From JAEUOS01 sp965279115 (GTDB lineage: Bacteria > Pseudomonadota > Gammaproteobacteria > Burkholderiales > JAEUOS01): 64,000 nt of DNA. The stretch covers positions 2,170,001-2,234,000 of the forward strand of contig OZ257137.1 in assembly GCA_965279115.1 (NCBI GenBank). Reading direction: 5' to 3'. Positions 50,135-59,103 of this stretch are shown here, piece by piece. A program made the translations under genes and the position numbers. The first letter of the stretch is position 1, and each line of letters starts with the position of its first letter. Under the pieces are notes generated by a model. The model was given only the letters and a program-made list of their open reading frames with translations, was not told the DNA's origin and did no database searches.

Positions 50135-51325
50135 ATGGCCATTCTCGCCGTCAACGCCGGCTCGTCGACCCTCAAGTTCTCGCTCCACCCCCTGGGGGCG
50201 GGCGGCGTATTGCCGGGCGTGATGACCGGCAGCATCGAAGGCCTGGAGTTCGGCGGCACACCGTCGCTACACTGGCGCTTTGCCAACCGCGAGCACAAGG
50301 AAACCCTGCCCGGGACCGGCGACGACCGCTTTGCCCAGGCGCTCGCAGCCCTGCGCACCGTCCTGGAAGGCACCGCCGGCCTGCCGCCGATCGAGGCGGT
50401 GGCGCATCGGGTCGTGCATGGCGGACGCGATTTCCGCGCCAGCGTGATCGTCACCGACGCCATCCTGGAGCAGCTCGAAACGCTCAACTCGCTGGCGCCG
50501 CTACACCAACCGCACAACATCGCCGGCATCCGCGCCTTTCGCCAGGCCTACCCGGCGCTGCCGCAGGTGGCCTGCTTTGACACCGCCTTCCACGCCACGC
50601 TGCCGGCACTCGAACACACCTTCGCGCTGCCGCGGGCGCTGACTGACGAAGGCGTGCGGCGCTACGGCTTCCACGGGCTTTCCTACCAGTACATCATGGG
50701 CGCGCTGCAGGAACGCACGCCGCGCGCAAATGCACGGGTACTGATGGCCCACCTCGGCAACGGCGCCAGCCTGTGCGCGGCGCAAGGCGGGCAGAGCCGC
50801 GCCACCACCATGGGCTTTTCCACGCTCGACGGCCTGATGATGGGCACACGCGGCGGCGCACTCGACCCCGGGGTGCTGCTCTACCTTCTCGAGCAGGGCT
50901 GGGACCACGACCGGCTGCAAACGCTGCTCTATAAACAGAGCGGCCTGTTGGGCGTGTCCGGCATTTCCGCCGACATGCGCCGCCTGCGCGCCGATGCCAG
51001 CGCCGCCGCGCGTGAGGCCATCGACCTTTTCACCCACTATTTGGTGCGTGAATCCGGCGCCATGGCGGCCTGCATCGGCGGGCTGGACCTGCTGGCGTTT
51101 TCCGGCGGCATCGGCGAGCATGACGCCGTGCTGCGCGGGGAGGTATGCGGGCGCCTGGCGTTTCTCGGCGTGCGCATCGACGCCGCCGCCAACGCGGCCG
51201 CCAGCGGTGCGATACCCTGCCCGGTACACGCCATCGACAGCATGGTCGAGGTGTGGGTGGTACCGACTGACGAAGGCAGGGTGGCCGCGCGCGAGGCGGC
51301 GGCGCTGCTTGCCACACGCGCCTGA
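50135..51325 (+). CDS. ackA: Acetate kinase
   Basis: A 396-residue ASKHA-fold kinase that interconverts acetate plus ATP and acetyl phosphate. Motifs in order are LAVNAGSSTLKFS (phosphate loop), RYGFHGLSYQYI, AHLGNGASLCA, STLDGLMMGTRGGALDPG and FSGGIGEHDA near the C-terminus. Length is typical (about 400). No phosphotransacetylase gene is adjacent, unlike in many operons, so acetyl phosphate must come from elsewhere (e.g. xylulose-5-phosphate phosphoketolase or sulfoacetaldehyde acetyltransferase; inference). An MshEN-type gene follows 22 bp downstream. Confidence 0.95.
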   Translation: MAILAVNAGSSTLKFSLHPLGAGGVLPGVMTGSIEGLEFGGTPSLHWRFANREHKETLPGTGDDRFAQALAALRTVLEGTAGLPPIEAVAHRVVHGGRDFRASVIVTDAILEQLETLNSLAPLHQPHNIAGIRAFRQAYPALPQVACFDTAFHATLPALEHTFALPRALTDEGVRRYGFHGLSYQYIMGALQERTPRANARVLMAHLGNGASLCAAQGGQSRATTMGFSTLDGLMMGTRGGALDPGVLLYLLEQGWDHDRLQTLLYKQSGLLGVSGISADMRRLRADASAAAREAIDLFTHYLVRESGAMAACIGGLDLLAFSGGIGEHDAVLRGEVCGRLAFLGVRIDAAANAAASGAIPCPVHAIDSMVEVWVVPTDEGRVAAREAAALLATRA

Positions 51326-51347
51326 CCGCGCATCCGGAAGACCAGCC

Positions 51348-52418
51348 ATGAGCGAACCGATCGACCTCGATTTCTCACACTACTTCGAGGAAGCCGCGCC
51401 TGTCGCGCCGGTAGCAGAGGAGGCCTGCGTGATCTCGCTGTTCGGCGACAGCGAGCGCGCGATCCTGTACGCCGGACTCAACGAGAGCGGCGGCGCGTTG
51501 CGCGCGCGCGCCGCCAGCAGCAACATCGAGGAATCCATCGCCCTGGTGAACGTGCGCTTCGTGCGCTTCGAAAGATTGGTCGACATCCGCGTGCGTGAAG
51601 ACCACTTTTTCGGCCTGGACGTCCGCTTCGACGCGGTTGGGCGGCGCAAACCCTTCAGCATCACCTTCCGCGACGGCCATGTGCTGGCCGGGCAGTTGTA
51701 CGGCTACTGCTTCAATGCCGCCGGCATCGGCCTGTACATGGCCGAGGAAGGCGCGCTCGCGCAGCGCCTGTTCGTTCCCAAGGCCGCTGTCGACGAATTC
51801 CTCATGGGCGAGCGCCTGGGCAAGCTGCTGCTCGCGCGCGACCAGGTGAGCGCGGCGGGTCTCGAGCAGGCGCTGGACACGCAACGGGCGCTGCGGGCGC
51901 GCCGCATTGGCGAGATCCTGGCGGCGCGGCAGATCATCGACGCCCGCGTGCTGGACCTGGCCATCAGCCTGCAGGCGCAGAAGCCCGCCGCCAAGCTGGG
52001 CGAAATCCTGGTTGAAATGGGCGCGATCACCGAGACGCAGCTGGCCGACGCGCTGGAGGAGCAGCGCCGCGACCAGGACAAGCCGCTGGGCGAGATCCTG
52101 GTCGACATGGGCTTCGCAGGCAGCGAGGCCGTCAAGCTCGCCCTGGCCGAAAAGCAGGGGGTGCCGCATGTGGCGCTGGCGCGCTTTCCGGTCGAGCCGG
52201 ATGCCGTGGCGAAGGTGCCGCTGCCCCTGCTGCTGAAGTGGCGCGCCCTGCCGATCCACAGCGTGACCGACGGCCTGGTGGTGGCGATGATCGACCCGTT
52301 CAACGAGGAGGCGCTGGCGACCCTGCGCTTCGCCGCCCAGACACGCATCATCCCGGTGCTGGCGAGCCCCGCCGAGATCGAGCTGGCGCTCTACCGGCTA
52401 AGCGCGAAGGCAACCTGA
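51348..52418 (+). CDS. Four-repeat MshEN/GspE-N-type protein without ATPase domain
   Basis: A 356-residue cytoplasmic protein. Residues 1-150 form an unrecognised domain (SITFRDGHVLAGQLYGYCF). Four related repeats follow at 156-180, 186-209, 216-240 and 246-270, with the pattern LGEIL-x-x-MG-x-IT-x-x-QL-x-x-AL-x-x-Q; the tail (about 275-350) is the rest of a GspE N-terminal domain. MshEN domains built of such repeats bind cyclic di-GMP in secretion ATPases such as MshE. Here the Walker ATPase is absent, so the protein is a candidate free-standing receptor. GGAAG precedes the ATG. It is downstream of ackA. Confidence 0.8.
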   Translation: MSEPIDLDFSHYFEEAAPVAPVAEEACVISLFGDSERAILYAGLNESGGALRARAASSNIEESIALVNVRFVRFERLVDIRVREDHFFGLDVRFDAVGRRKPFSITFRDGHVLAGQLYGYCFNAAGIGLYMAEEGALAQRLFVPKAAVDEFLMGERLGKLLLARDQVSAAGLEQALDTQRALRARRIGEILAARQIIDARVLDLAISLQAQKPAAKLGEILVEMGAITETQLADALEEQRRDQDKPLGEILVDMGFAGSEAVKLALAEKQGVPHVALARFPVEPDAVAKVPLPLLLKWRALPIHSVTDGLVVAMIDPFNEEALATLRFAAQTRIIPVLASPAEIELALYRLSAKAT

Positions 52419-52436
52419 TCGCATTGTGCCGCCGGC

Positions 52437-53189
52437 TCAGATCGCCGTGGCGCCACCGTCGACCGTGAGCATCGACCCGGTGGCGAAGGTTGATTCGTCG
52501 CTGGCCAGGTACAGGAAGGCGTAGGCGATTTCCGCCGGCTTGCCGGTACGCCCCATCGGCTGGCGCGCATTGAGCACGCGCTGGAATTCCGCCGGGTCGG
52601 GCACCTGTTTCAGCATCTTGTCGAAATAGGAAGTGGAAGTCACGCCCGGGGCAACGCAGTTGACGCGGATGTTCTGCCCCACGTGGTCAAGCGCCATCGA
52701 GCGGGTCAGCGCCGCCACCGCGCCCTTGGTGGTGACATAGGCGGCACGATCGGCCAGGCCGATGGTGGCCACATTCGACGCGGTGTTGACGATCACGCCG
52801 CCACCGTTCTTCGCCATCAAGGGCACGGCGTACTTGGAGCACATGAACACACCCTTGATGTTGACGGCGAGCAGCCGGTCGAGGGTTTCCTCCTCGGTGG
52901 TAACCACGGTGCCCAGCGCGCCCAGGCCGGCGTTGTTGATCAGGATGTCGAGCCGGCCGAAATGCGCCTCGGCGGCCTCCATCAAGGCCTTGCACTGCGC
53001 GGATACCGCCACATCGCACTGCACCGGATGGGCGGCAGCGCCGATTTCCGCGCAGGTGCGGCGCGCGGCTTCAATATCCTGGTCGGCGATGATGATGCGT
53101 GCGCCCTCGCGGACGAACAGTTCCGCGGTGGCGCGGCCGATGCCGGCGGCACCGCCGGTGATGACTGCGGTCTTGCCTGCGAGGCGCAT
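52437..53189 (-). CDS. Short-chain dehydrogenase/reductase
   Basis: A 250-residue classical SDR (usual length about 250). It has cofactor motif TGGAAGIGRA, acidic IIIADQD after the second strand (favours NAD), NNAGLG, catalytic Ser in NTASNVA, and YVTTK with Tyr and Lys. The C-terminus GSMLTVDGGATAI is typical. The start is ATG at 53189. It follows a cupin gene on the minus strand (31 bp) and may share its transcript. The substrate is unknown. Confidence 0.9.
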   Translation of the reverse strand: MRLAGKTAVITGGAAGIGRATAELFVREGARIIIADQDIEAARRTCAEIGAAAHPVQCDVAVSAQCKALMEAAEAHFGRLDILINNAGLGALGTVVTTEEETLDRLLAVNIKGVFMCSKYAVPLMAKNGGGVIVNTASNVATIGLADRAAYVTTKGAVAALTRSMALDHVGQNIRVNCVAPGVTSTSYFDKMLKQVPDPAEFQRVLNARQPMGRTGKPAEIAYAFLYLASDESTFATGSMLTVDGGATAI

Positions 53190-53220
53190 GGTGGGGTTCC
53201 CGGGAGGTTGGGTGGTGAAG

Positions 53221-53724
53221 TCAGGCGAAGACGGTGCGCTTCTCGATCTCGCGCACATCGGCCGGCCGCGCGAACGGCTCCGGCGCGGGCTCGCCCGGCT
53301 TGCGCTCGCGACCGATGGCGGCGAAGAATTCTTCGAGCCGGCCGGGCATGAAGACCCATAGCCACTGCAGGTCTTCGTTGCCGTCATTGATGATGGTGTG
53401 CTGGCGGTTATGCCCGAAGTAAAGCGACACGCCGGGGGAAAGCCGGTGCGGCTGGCCGTCGATCTCGGCGACCCCCGACCCCTTGAGCACGTAGAAAAAC
53501 TCTTCGGCGCGGTCATGCGCGTGCAGCCTTACCCTGCAGCCCGGCGGCACCAATTGCCGGCCCATTGAAAACGGATGCACCGAACCCAGTTCGGTGGAGG
53601 ACAGGATGACCTCCGCGTGGCCGTTGGCCGGCACCGGTTGCCACCAGCTTTTGCCCGCATCGTCCGCCACCACTCGCGCCGCGCCGGCCGGCTGTTCGAA
53701 TCCTGCTGCTTTGCTGTCGCTCAT
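53221..53724 (-). CDS. Single-domain cupin protein
   Basis: A 167-residue cupin. Motif 1 is CRVRLHAHDRAEEFFYVLKGSG (His, His, Glu ligands) and motif 2 is SLYFGHNRQHTIINDG. Such proteins are often small oxygenases, isomerases or sugar-binding regulators. GGAGG lies seven bases before the ATG. It is upstream of an SDR gene and divergent from ppk2. Confidence 0.83.
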   Translation of the reverse strand: MSDSKAAGFEQPAGAARVVADDAGKSWWQPVPANGHAEVILSSTELGSVHPFSMGRQLVPPGCRVRLHAHDRAEEFFYVLKGSGVAEIDGQPHRLSPGVSLYFGHNRQHTIINDGNEDLQWLWVFMPGRLEEFFAAIGRERKPGEPAPEPFARPADVREIEKRTVFA

Positions 53725-53864
53725 GCACGCCTCCTGCGGGATTTTCGGGATTGGCAGACATTCTAAAGCCGGCGCGGCAGGGGCCGCCGAGTCAGGCCGG
53801 CGGGTCATGAAACAGTCACACGCTTGCAACAAACTGTCCGGCCACATTTCGCAAAAGACCGATC

Positions 53865-54917
53865 ATGCGCACACCGACAAAGAAGGCCGGGCCCGCCAAG
53901 GCCACGAAGACCGCCAACGCGCCGCAAACCACCCGGCCGCCGCGGGTTGCCGCCACAGCGAAACGCGCGGCACCTAAAAAGAAGGCCGCGCGCTCCACCA
54001 AACCGGACCTCGGCGATCATGCAGATTTGGTCAAGCGCATCGAGCGCGACCTGATCGACGGTCTGGACGAGGAACTGGAACTCGAGATCGAGGACCGCAC
54101 CGAACGCGATGTCCTGGCCGAGGGGGAGAGCGCGGACAGCGAGCGCGCCACCCGCGTCGTCTATTTCAGGGAGCTGTTCCGCCTGCAACGCGAACTTGTC
54201 AAGCTGCAGGACTGGGTCGCCACCGAAGGGCGCAAGGTGGTGATCCTGTTCGAGGGCCGCGACGCGGCCGGCAAGGGCGGGGTGATCAAGCGCATCACCC
54301 AGCGGCTCAACCCGCGCGTGTGCCGGGTGGTCGCCCTGCCCGCACCCAACGATCGCGAGCGCACCCAGTGGTATTTCCAGCGTTACGTCCCGCACCTCCC
54401 GGCCGCCGGCGAGATGGTCCTGTTCGACCGCAGCTGGTACAACCGCGCCGGGGTCGAGCGGGTGATGGGCTTTTGCAGCGACGACGACTACGAAGAGTTC
54501 TTCCGCACCGTGCCCGAGTTCGAGCGCATGCTGGTGCGCTCGGGGATCAGCGTGATCAAGTACTGGTTCTCGATCAGTGACGACGAACAGCACCTGCGTT
54601 TCCTCTCGCGCATCCATGACCCGCTGAAGCAGTGGAAGCTATCGCCCATGGACCTGGAGTCGCGGCGGCGCTGGGAGGCCTATACCAAGGCCAAGGAAAT
54701 AATGCTCGAACGCACCCATATCCCGGAGGCGCCGTGGTGGGTGGTGCAGGCGGTGGACAAGAAAAAGGCGCGCCTGAACTGCATCGCGCACCTGCTTGCG
54801 CAATTCGACTATCGCGAGGTGGAACGTCCCCCGGTGCACCTGCCTGAACGGGTGCGCAATCCGGACTACCTGCGCCACCCGGTGCCGGAGTCGATGTTCG
54901 TGCCCGAGGTGTACTGA
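53865..54917 (+). CDS. ppk2: Polyphosphate kinase 2 (class I PPK2)
   Basis: A 350-residue PPK2. Walker A GRDAAGKGG begins near residue 131, followed by the lid and Walker B region VLFDRSWYNRAGVERVMGF and the C-terminal WWVVQAVDKKKARLNCIAHLL. These enzymes transfer phosphate between polyphosphate and nucleotides (class I mostly NDP to NTP). The first 50 residues are a Lys/Ala/Pro/Thr-rich tail (TPTKKAGPAKATKTA, APKKKAARSTK), absent from short PPK2s, that may bind polyphosphate or nucleic acid. It stands alone. Confidence 0.92.
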   Translation: MRTPTKKAGPAKATKTANAPQTTRPPRVAATAKRAAPKKKAARSTKPDLGDHADLVKRIERDLIDGLDEELELEIEDRTERDVLAEGESADSERATRVVYFRELFRLQRELVKLQDWVATEGRKVVILFEGRDAAGKGGVIKRITQRLNPRVCRVVALPAPNDRERTQWYFQRYVPHLPAAGEMVLFDRSWYNRAGVERVMGFCSDDDYEEFFRTVPEFERMLVRSGISVIKYWFSISDDEQHLRFLSRIHDPLKQWKLSPMDLESRRRWEAYTKAKEIMLERTHIPEAPWWVVQAVDKKKARLNCIAHLLAQFDYREVERPPVHLPERVRNPDYLRHPVPESMFVPEVY

Positions 54918-54946
54918 GCGGCACTGAAACTGGCACGCCGACCGGG

Positions 54947-55293
54947 TCAATCCCACTCCAGCATGCTGGCCGAAATCACCCGGTTGACCACCTGCCTCAC
55001 CCTAGGCATCGCAGCCGCGATCTCGCCGGCGCGCCGGATAAGCTCAGCCTCCTGCACGCCGCCGGAAAGGGTGCTATGCCTGCGCGGGTCTCGACCTTGA
55101 TGCCGACACCGCGCAATGTGACCACGCCTTCGTAGGTTTCGATGCGGTTGTCCGGCTTGCCGAGGGCTGCGCGCAGGCGTTCGGCGAGCGACTGGCTGAC
55201 CGCAATATCACTCCCGGGGCTTGCGGTGGCAGAGATGGCAGGCAAGGCGGCGGCCACGGCCAGGTGCAAGGTCAGCAGGCTTGCAGTTCGCAT
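54947..55293 (-). pseudogene. Exported BON-domain protein, frameshifted
   Basis: From ATG 55293 the frame encodes a signal peptide (MRTASLLTLHLAVAAALPA) and the first half of a BON domain (SDIAVSQSLAERLRAALGKPDNRIETYEGVVTLRG, VETRAGI). Near 55070-55076 it leaves the frame. In the neighbouring frame the expected second half follows (TLSGGVQEAELIRRAGEIAAAMPRVRQVVNRVI to LEWD), ending with TGA at 54947. One missing base would restore a protein of about 115 residues. BON proteins such as OsmY support the outer membrane or periplasm under stress. It could be a real decay event or a sequencing error. Confidence 0.72.
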
Positions 55294-55346
55294 ATCCGGA
55301 ACAATGCACAAACTTCGCGGCTGTCCGAATTGCGCATCCGGCACCG

Positions 55347-55859
55347 TCAGGCCTGGCGCGGTCTGCGGTAGCCGCCCTCCACCCAGGCCGCGGCACTGGT
55401 GCGGGTGAACTTGAAGTTGGGCGCCACCCGCGCCTGGCCCAGCACCTCGTCGAACTCGTCGCGCGCGGTCAGCGTGGCGCTCGGGTCGTCCTCGTCCGGC
55501 TGGATATCCAGCGTCACGGTGATGCGCGCGCTACCGACGGTGACATCCAGACTCTTGTGCAGCATAGCGTGCTGGTGCTGCTCGTGTCGTGCCAGCACTT
55601 CCGAGGCGGTTTTCACCAGCGTGGCGAAGGCGGTGGCGTCGAGCGGCTTGGGGTTCTTCTTGTCACGCCCCATGGTCCACGGGCCCGTGAGCGCCGGCTC
55701 GGGCTCGCCATCCTTGATCATTTCCACCGCCCAGCCGTCGTCGTCGATGTTCTTGATCACACGGGCGGTCCAGCCGTCGTCGCGCCACAGGCGCGGGTCC
55801 TGGGTGCGCGGGTCGCGGCCGGGTTCGCGGGCTTCGGGGACGGCGGCTTCATCTGTCAT
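55347..55859 (-). CDS. Conserved hypothetical cytoplasmic protein
   Basis: A 170-residue, acidic, soluble protein: RDPRTQDPRLWRDDGWTARVIKNIDDDGWAVEMIKDGEPEPALTGPW, then a helical segment (FATLVKTASEVLARHEQHQHAMLHKS) and a beta-rich C-terminus (ARITVTLDIQPDEDDPSATLTA, GQARVAPNFKFT). No signal peptide. I do not recognise a function; similar orphan proteins seem to occur in other betaproteobacteria. It starts 57 bp downstream of the FkbM methyltransferase stop on the same strand. Confidence 0.7.
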   Translation of the reverse strand: MTDEAAVPEAREPGRDPRTQDPRLWRDDGWTARVIKNIDDDGWAVEMIKDGEPEPALTGPWTMGRDKKNPKPLDATAFATLVKTASEVLARHEQHQHAMLHKSLDVTVGSARITVTLDIQPDEDDPSATLTARDEFDEVLGQARVAPNFKFTRTSAAAWVEGGYRRPRQA

Positions 55860-55916
55860 GCGCTTCTTTCACGCCGGAAGGAATTGGGCGGACCCGAATG
55901 GTACCCGCCGTAGGCG

Positions 55917-56783
55917 TCACGCGACGGCGTTGGGCACCGGCACCGGTTCCATCGGCAAGAGCGCCGTGCCTCCGCCCGGGCGCAATCCGGCGAGTGCCGC
56001 GATGCGCCCGTCATGCGCGGCGTTGAAGGCAAGCACGTTGTAGCCCCGCGCGTACTCTGGTGGAAACGGCGTGGCCCGGGTGGGCTGGTGCTCGATCAGG
56101 CCTTCAGGACACATGAAGAGAAAGCGGTAGCCGTAGCCAGCCAAAAGCGACAACACTTCCCAAGGCCCATATCCGAACGGCCGCTGCCAGGGTGCAAAGA
56201 GCTCCATGAAAAGCAGCGGACGCATGCCGTCGCCAAATGCGGTGGCGCCTCCCTGCAACACCAGCAGCTCCGCGCCTTCGACGTCGATTTTCATGAAATC
56301 GGGCCGGGCGATGCCAGCGGTGGCGACAAACGCGTCCAGCGTGGTGAAGCGGCACGGATACGAGTCGATTTCGGCGGCATAGTGGGTCCGCGACCAGGCC
56401 TCGGTCGCTGCCAGCGTGCCCATCGCGAAATGGCCCACCGGCACCTGGATGGTGGCGGATTTCTCCACCTCGGCCAGCCCCATAGGCAGGGTAACGACGG
56501 GAGCGCGCGCATCGGTCGCCAATTGCACCCAGGTGCACAGCTGACGATACACCGGCATCACCGGCTCGAAGGCCACCACCATGCCGCCACGCCCGGCGCG
56601 GCGGGCGAGAAACAATGCCACCTCACCAAAGTTGGCGCCGACGTCGTAGCAGACGTCGCCTTCGGCCACGACCGCGTCGTAGATCTGCTCTTCAAACGAG
56701 GCTGGCCCGGCAACCTCGACCGTCGCTTCCTGCTTGTGACGGGAGCCGAAAACACTGCCGGCGATCCGCGTGATCATGCCCAC
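55917..56783 (-). CDS. FkbM-family methyltransferase
   Basis: A 288-residue SAM-dependent methyltransferase. The SAM motif is DVCYDVGANFGEVALFLARR, followed by VVAFEPVMPVYRQL and, in the second half, DFMKIDVEGAELLVLQGG, the FkbM signature. FkbM proteins O-methylate sugars or other hydroxyl groups, often in glycan or natural-product pathways. The start is ATG at 56783 (or 56777). Two glycosyltransferase domains are encoded 9 kb away, but nothing links them directly. Confidence 0.88.
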   Translation of the reverse strand: MGMITRIAGSVFGSRHKQEATVEVAGPASFEEQIYDAVVAEGDVCYDVGANFGEVALFLARRAGRGGMVVAFEPVMPVYRQLCTWVQLATDARAPVVTLPMGLAEVEKSATIQVPVGHFAMGTLAATEAWSRTHYAAEIDSYPCRFTTLDAFVATAGIARPDFMKIDVEGAELLVLQGGATAFGDGMRPLLFMELFAPWQRPFGYGPWEVLSLLAGYGYRFLFMCPEGLIEHQPTRATPFPPEYARGYNVLAFNAAHDGRIAALAGLRPGGGTALLPMEPVPVPNAVA

Positions 56784-56891
56784 GGCGATTTTTCTCCAGT
56801 GATTGCCGGCCTGTCAGCCTCACACCTGACCGGCGGTCGGGCTGCAAACCGGATTGACAGGGCACCAGTCTATCCGCGCACGAGCGCGCGG

Positions 56892-57305
56892 TCAGTCCGC
56901 CATCACCACCGCGAACACCGCGCTCGCGCGCGCCACCTGCTTGCCGCCCGACATCAGCCTTGCATTGGCAAACGCAAGCTGGCGGCCGACGCGCGGCGGG
57001 TCCATCTCGACGCTGACCCAGTCACCCACCCGTGCGGTACCGGTGTAATCGATGTTGAGGCTGGCGGTGGTGAGCCGGCGCGGCGGATCCGCGCCAAAGG
57101 CCATGAGGTAACCCATGCCCACATCGGCCAGGGTCGCCAGTACCCCGCCATGAATGGTGCCGCGCGAATTGATGTGGCGCTCGCTTACCAGCAAGCCCAC
57201 TTCGAGCGAAACGCCCTCGCCCTTGCTGTAGAAGGAACCCAGCGCATCGAGCAACGGGCTGGTGCGGAGTATCGGCCCGAAACCGGGCGGAACAGTGCCT
57301 GACAT
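56892..57305 (-). CDS. PaaI-type hotdog thioesterase
   Basis: A 137-residue hotdog-fold protein with INSRGTIHGGVLATLADVGMGYLMA (the HGG motif with catalytic Asp region) and TTASLNIDYTGTARVGDWVSVE, as in PaaI/YbgC-like thioesterases that hydrolyse acyl-CoA. The start is ATG at 57305, 23 bp from the stop of the sigma factor gene, so it is probably cotranscribed with it. Confidence 0.88.
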   Translation of the reverse strand: MSGTVPPGFGPILRTSPLLDALGSFYSKGEGVSLEVGLLVSERHINSRGTIHGGVLATLADVGMGYLMAFGADPPRRLTTASLNIDYTGTARVGDWVSVEMDPPRVGRQLAFANARLMSGGKQVARASAVFAVVMAD

Positions 57306-57328
57306 GGGGTTGCTTTCGTGACATGACT

Positions 57329-58189
57329 TCAGCTGGACTTGTCCGCAGGCGGAGTGTCGTGCAGCGTTACGACCGCGCGGATGGCCGCGATCATCGCTGA
57401 CGGCGCCTGATACGCAGGGTGGGCGCGGATCACCGCGGCGATGTCGCTCATCGCCAGCACCTGGTCGAGCGCCGCACTCGCGGCCACGCGCTCGGCCTGC
57501 GCCAACTTCAGGTCGGGTGAGCGTTCCACGCCACGCGCCTTGAGAAGTTGCACGGCATGCACCTGCTTCTCGCAGCGGCACGCCGCGTCCGGATTGGCCA
57601 GCCCGCACGCGGCGCTGGAGAAACCTTCCAGCGCGCTGCGCGCACGCGACAGGCGCTTGCGATAGGCCGGCGCCTGCACCTCCAGCACCTGCGCAGCGTC
57701 ATCGGACGAAAGACCGAACACCGCGTCCAGCAGGTAGGCCAGGCGGTGCGCGCGGTCCAGCCGCATGAGCATGCCCTGGGTGCAGGTGACCGCCATTTCG
57801 CGCGCTGCTGCCTTGTCCTCGGGAGAGAGCGATCGCCCCTCCCAGCCGGAACGGCCCAGTTCCAGCCCTGCCCCGAGGGTTTCGCCCAGCGCCTCGAAGG
57901 ACACTTCGGGCGATTCGCGGGTGCGCGTCACACAGGTGAGGAGCTGGTTCTTCGCCACCCGGTAAACCCAGGTGGAAAAAGCCGCCTCGCCGCGAAAGCT
58001 GCCCAGGTGGGTGGTCACCTTGAGCAGGATCTCCTGGGTAGCGTCGCGCGCGTCCTCGCGATTGCCGAGCATGCGCACGGCCAGGTTGTAGACACCCGGC
58101 TGGATGGCATGCAAAACGGCGTCGAGCGCGCGCAAATCACCATTGCGCGCACGTTCAAGCAGGCCGGTTTCAACAGGTTCGATTCTCAT
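57329..58189 (-). CDS. ECF-type RNA polymerase sigma factor with C-terminal extension
   Basis: A 286-residue sigma-70 family protein. Region 2 spans about 18-85 (NLAVRMLGNREDARDATQEILLKV, FRGEAAFSTWVYRVAKNQL) and region 4 about 145-195 (RLAYLLDAVFGLSSDDAAQVLEVQAPAYRKRLSRARSAL). About 90 residues follow, with a Cys cluster ACGLANPDAACRCEKQVH that could bind zinc or sense redox. Such extensions can replace a separate anti-sigma factor. The start is ATG at 58189. No anti-sigma gene is adjacent. Confidence 0.87.
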   Translation of the reverse strand: MRIEPVETGLLERARNGDLRALDAVLHAIQPGVYNLAVRMLGNREDARDATQEILLKVTTHLGSFRGEAAFSTWVYRVAKNQLLTCVTRTRESPEVSFEALGETLGAGLELGRSGWEGRSLSPEDKAAAREMAVTCTQGMLMRLDRAHRLAYLLDAVFGLSSDDAAQVLEVQAPAYRKRLSRARSALEGFSSAACGLANPDAACRCEKQVHAVQLLKARGVERSPDLKLAQAERVAASAALDQVLAMSDIAAVIRAHPAYQAPSAMIAAIRAVVTLHDTPPADKSS

Positions 58190-58211
58190 GGAGTGGCGAT
58201 TGCACAGCCGT

Positions 58212-58943
58212 TCACGGCCGAGCGGTGTCGATGCGATTGTCCGCCAGTTTCGAAGGCAGCAGGAGGGGGGTGTCGAACCACTCGATGGCGGCGACAGCGC
58301 CATAGGTCTTCCTTACCCGTTCGTGCCAGCCCTGGTTGAACCAGGCGTCGGCTGCCGCCTGGTTTGCCCACTGGTAGATGCCGCCAAACCGGCCATCGCC
58401 TGTAATGATGAAGTATTTGCGTTGCAAACCCGCGACCCTTTCATAGACCGGCAAGGCCGCTTGATACTCCGCGATCAGGCGCTCGCGCGTCACTCCTGGC
58501 GGCGTCGGGATGGTGACCAGGGTAGCCACCGCGTCGCCCTCGCCAGACCCCGCATTGGCGCCCGGATTGACCAGCACCACGGGCGCCTCGAACATGCGCA
58601 CCTGGCCTTCAACGCCGCGTTCGCGGCGCACCCGCTCGAACCATGCCGGGTTGAACCAGGCTTCCGCGGCCGCCCGATCCTTCCACAGGTAGACGCCGCC
58701 AAAGTGACCATCAACCTGTGCGAAAGAGAACATCTTGTAGTTGAGACCCGGCAGGTTCTGGTACTGCGGAATGGTGTCGCGCATCTTGCCAACCACCACC
58801 GCCCGCGGGGCGTACCAGGGCTTGGGAACCTTCACGATCACCGCCACCGGCACGACGGGAGCGGGAATAGGCGACGGGGTCTGGGCGTTGACCAGCGTGG
58901 ACAGGACGGCGGCGGCAAGCGGTACGGCGAAAGCGGTTTTCAT
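58212..58943 (-). CDS. Exported protein with two YdhR/NIPSNAP-like domains
   Basis: A 243-residue exported protein. The signal peptide is residues 1-21 (cleavage near LVNAQT). Two homologous dimeric-barrel domains follow: KMFSFAQVDGHFGGVYLWKDRAAAEAWFNPAWFERVR (about 70-107) and KYFIITGDGRFGGIYQWANQAAADAWFNQGWHERVR (about 175-212). The pattern recalls putative mono-oxygenase YdhR. Export of such a protein is unusual. It is upstream of the ECF sigma gene on the same strand (22 bp), so the two may be cotranscribed. Confidence 0.75.
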   Translation of the reverse strand: MKTAFAVPLAAAVLSTLVNAQTPSPIPAPVVPVAVIVKVPKPWYAPRAVVVGKMRDTIPQYQNLPGLNYKMFSFAQVDGHFGGVYLWKDRAAAEAWFNPAWFERVRRERGVEGQVRMFEAPVVLVNPGANAGSGEGDAVATLVTIPTPPGVTRERLIAEYQAALPVYERVAGLQRKYFIITGDGRFGGIYQWANQAAADAWFNQGWHERVRKTYGAVAAIEWFDTPLLLPSKLADNRIDTARP

Positions 58944-59103
58944 CGTGAGCCTCTCGGAAACATGGCGCGCGGACGATCCGCGGGCCTTGTTTACTTGGAC
59001 CAGGCGGGCGCCGGTTTTGTGACCGGCTTGCCGATTCACGGTTTTCCGGAATTCGGCATACTTGCCGGAGAAGGCAGGCTGGAACGGATTGGGGAACGGA
59101 AAA

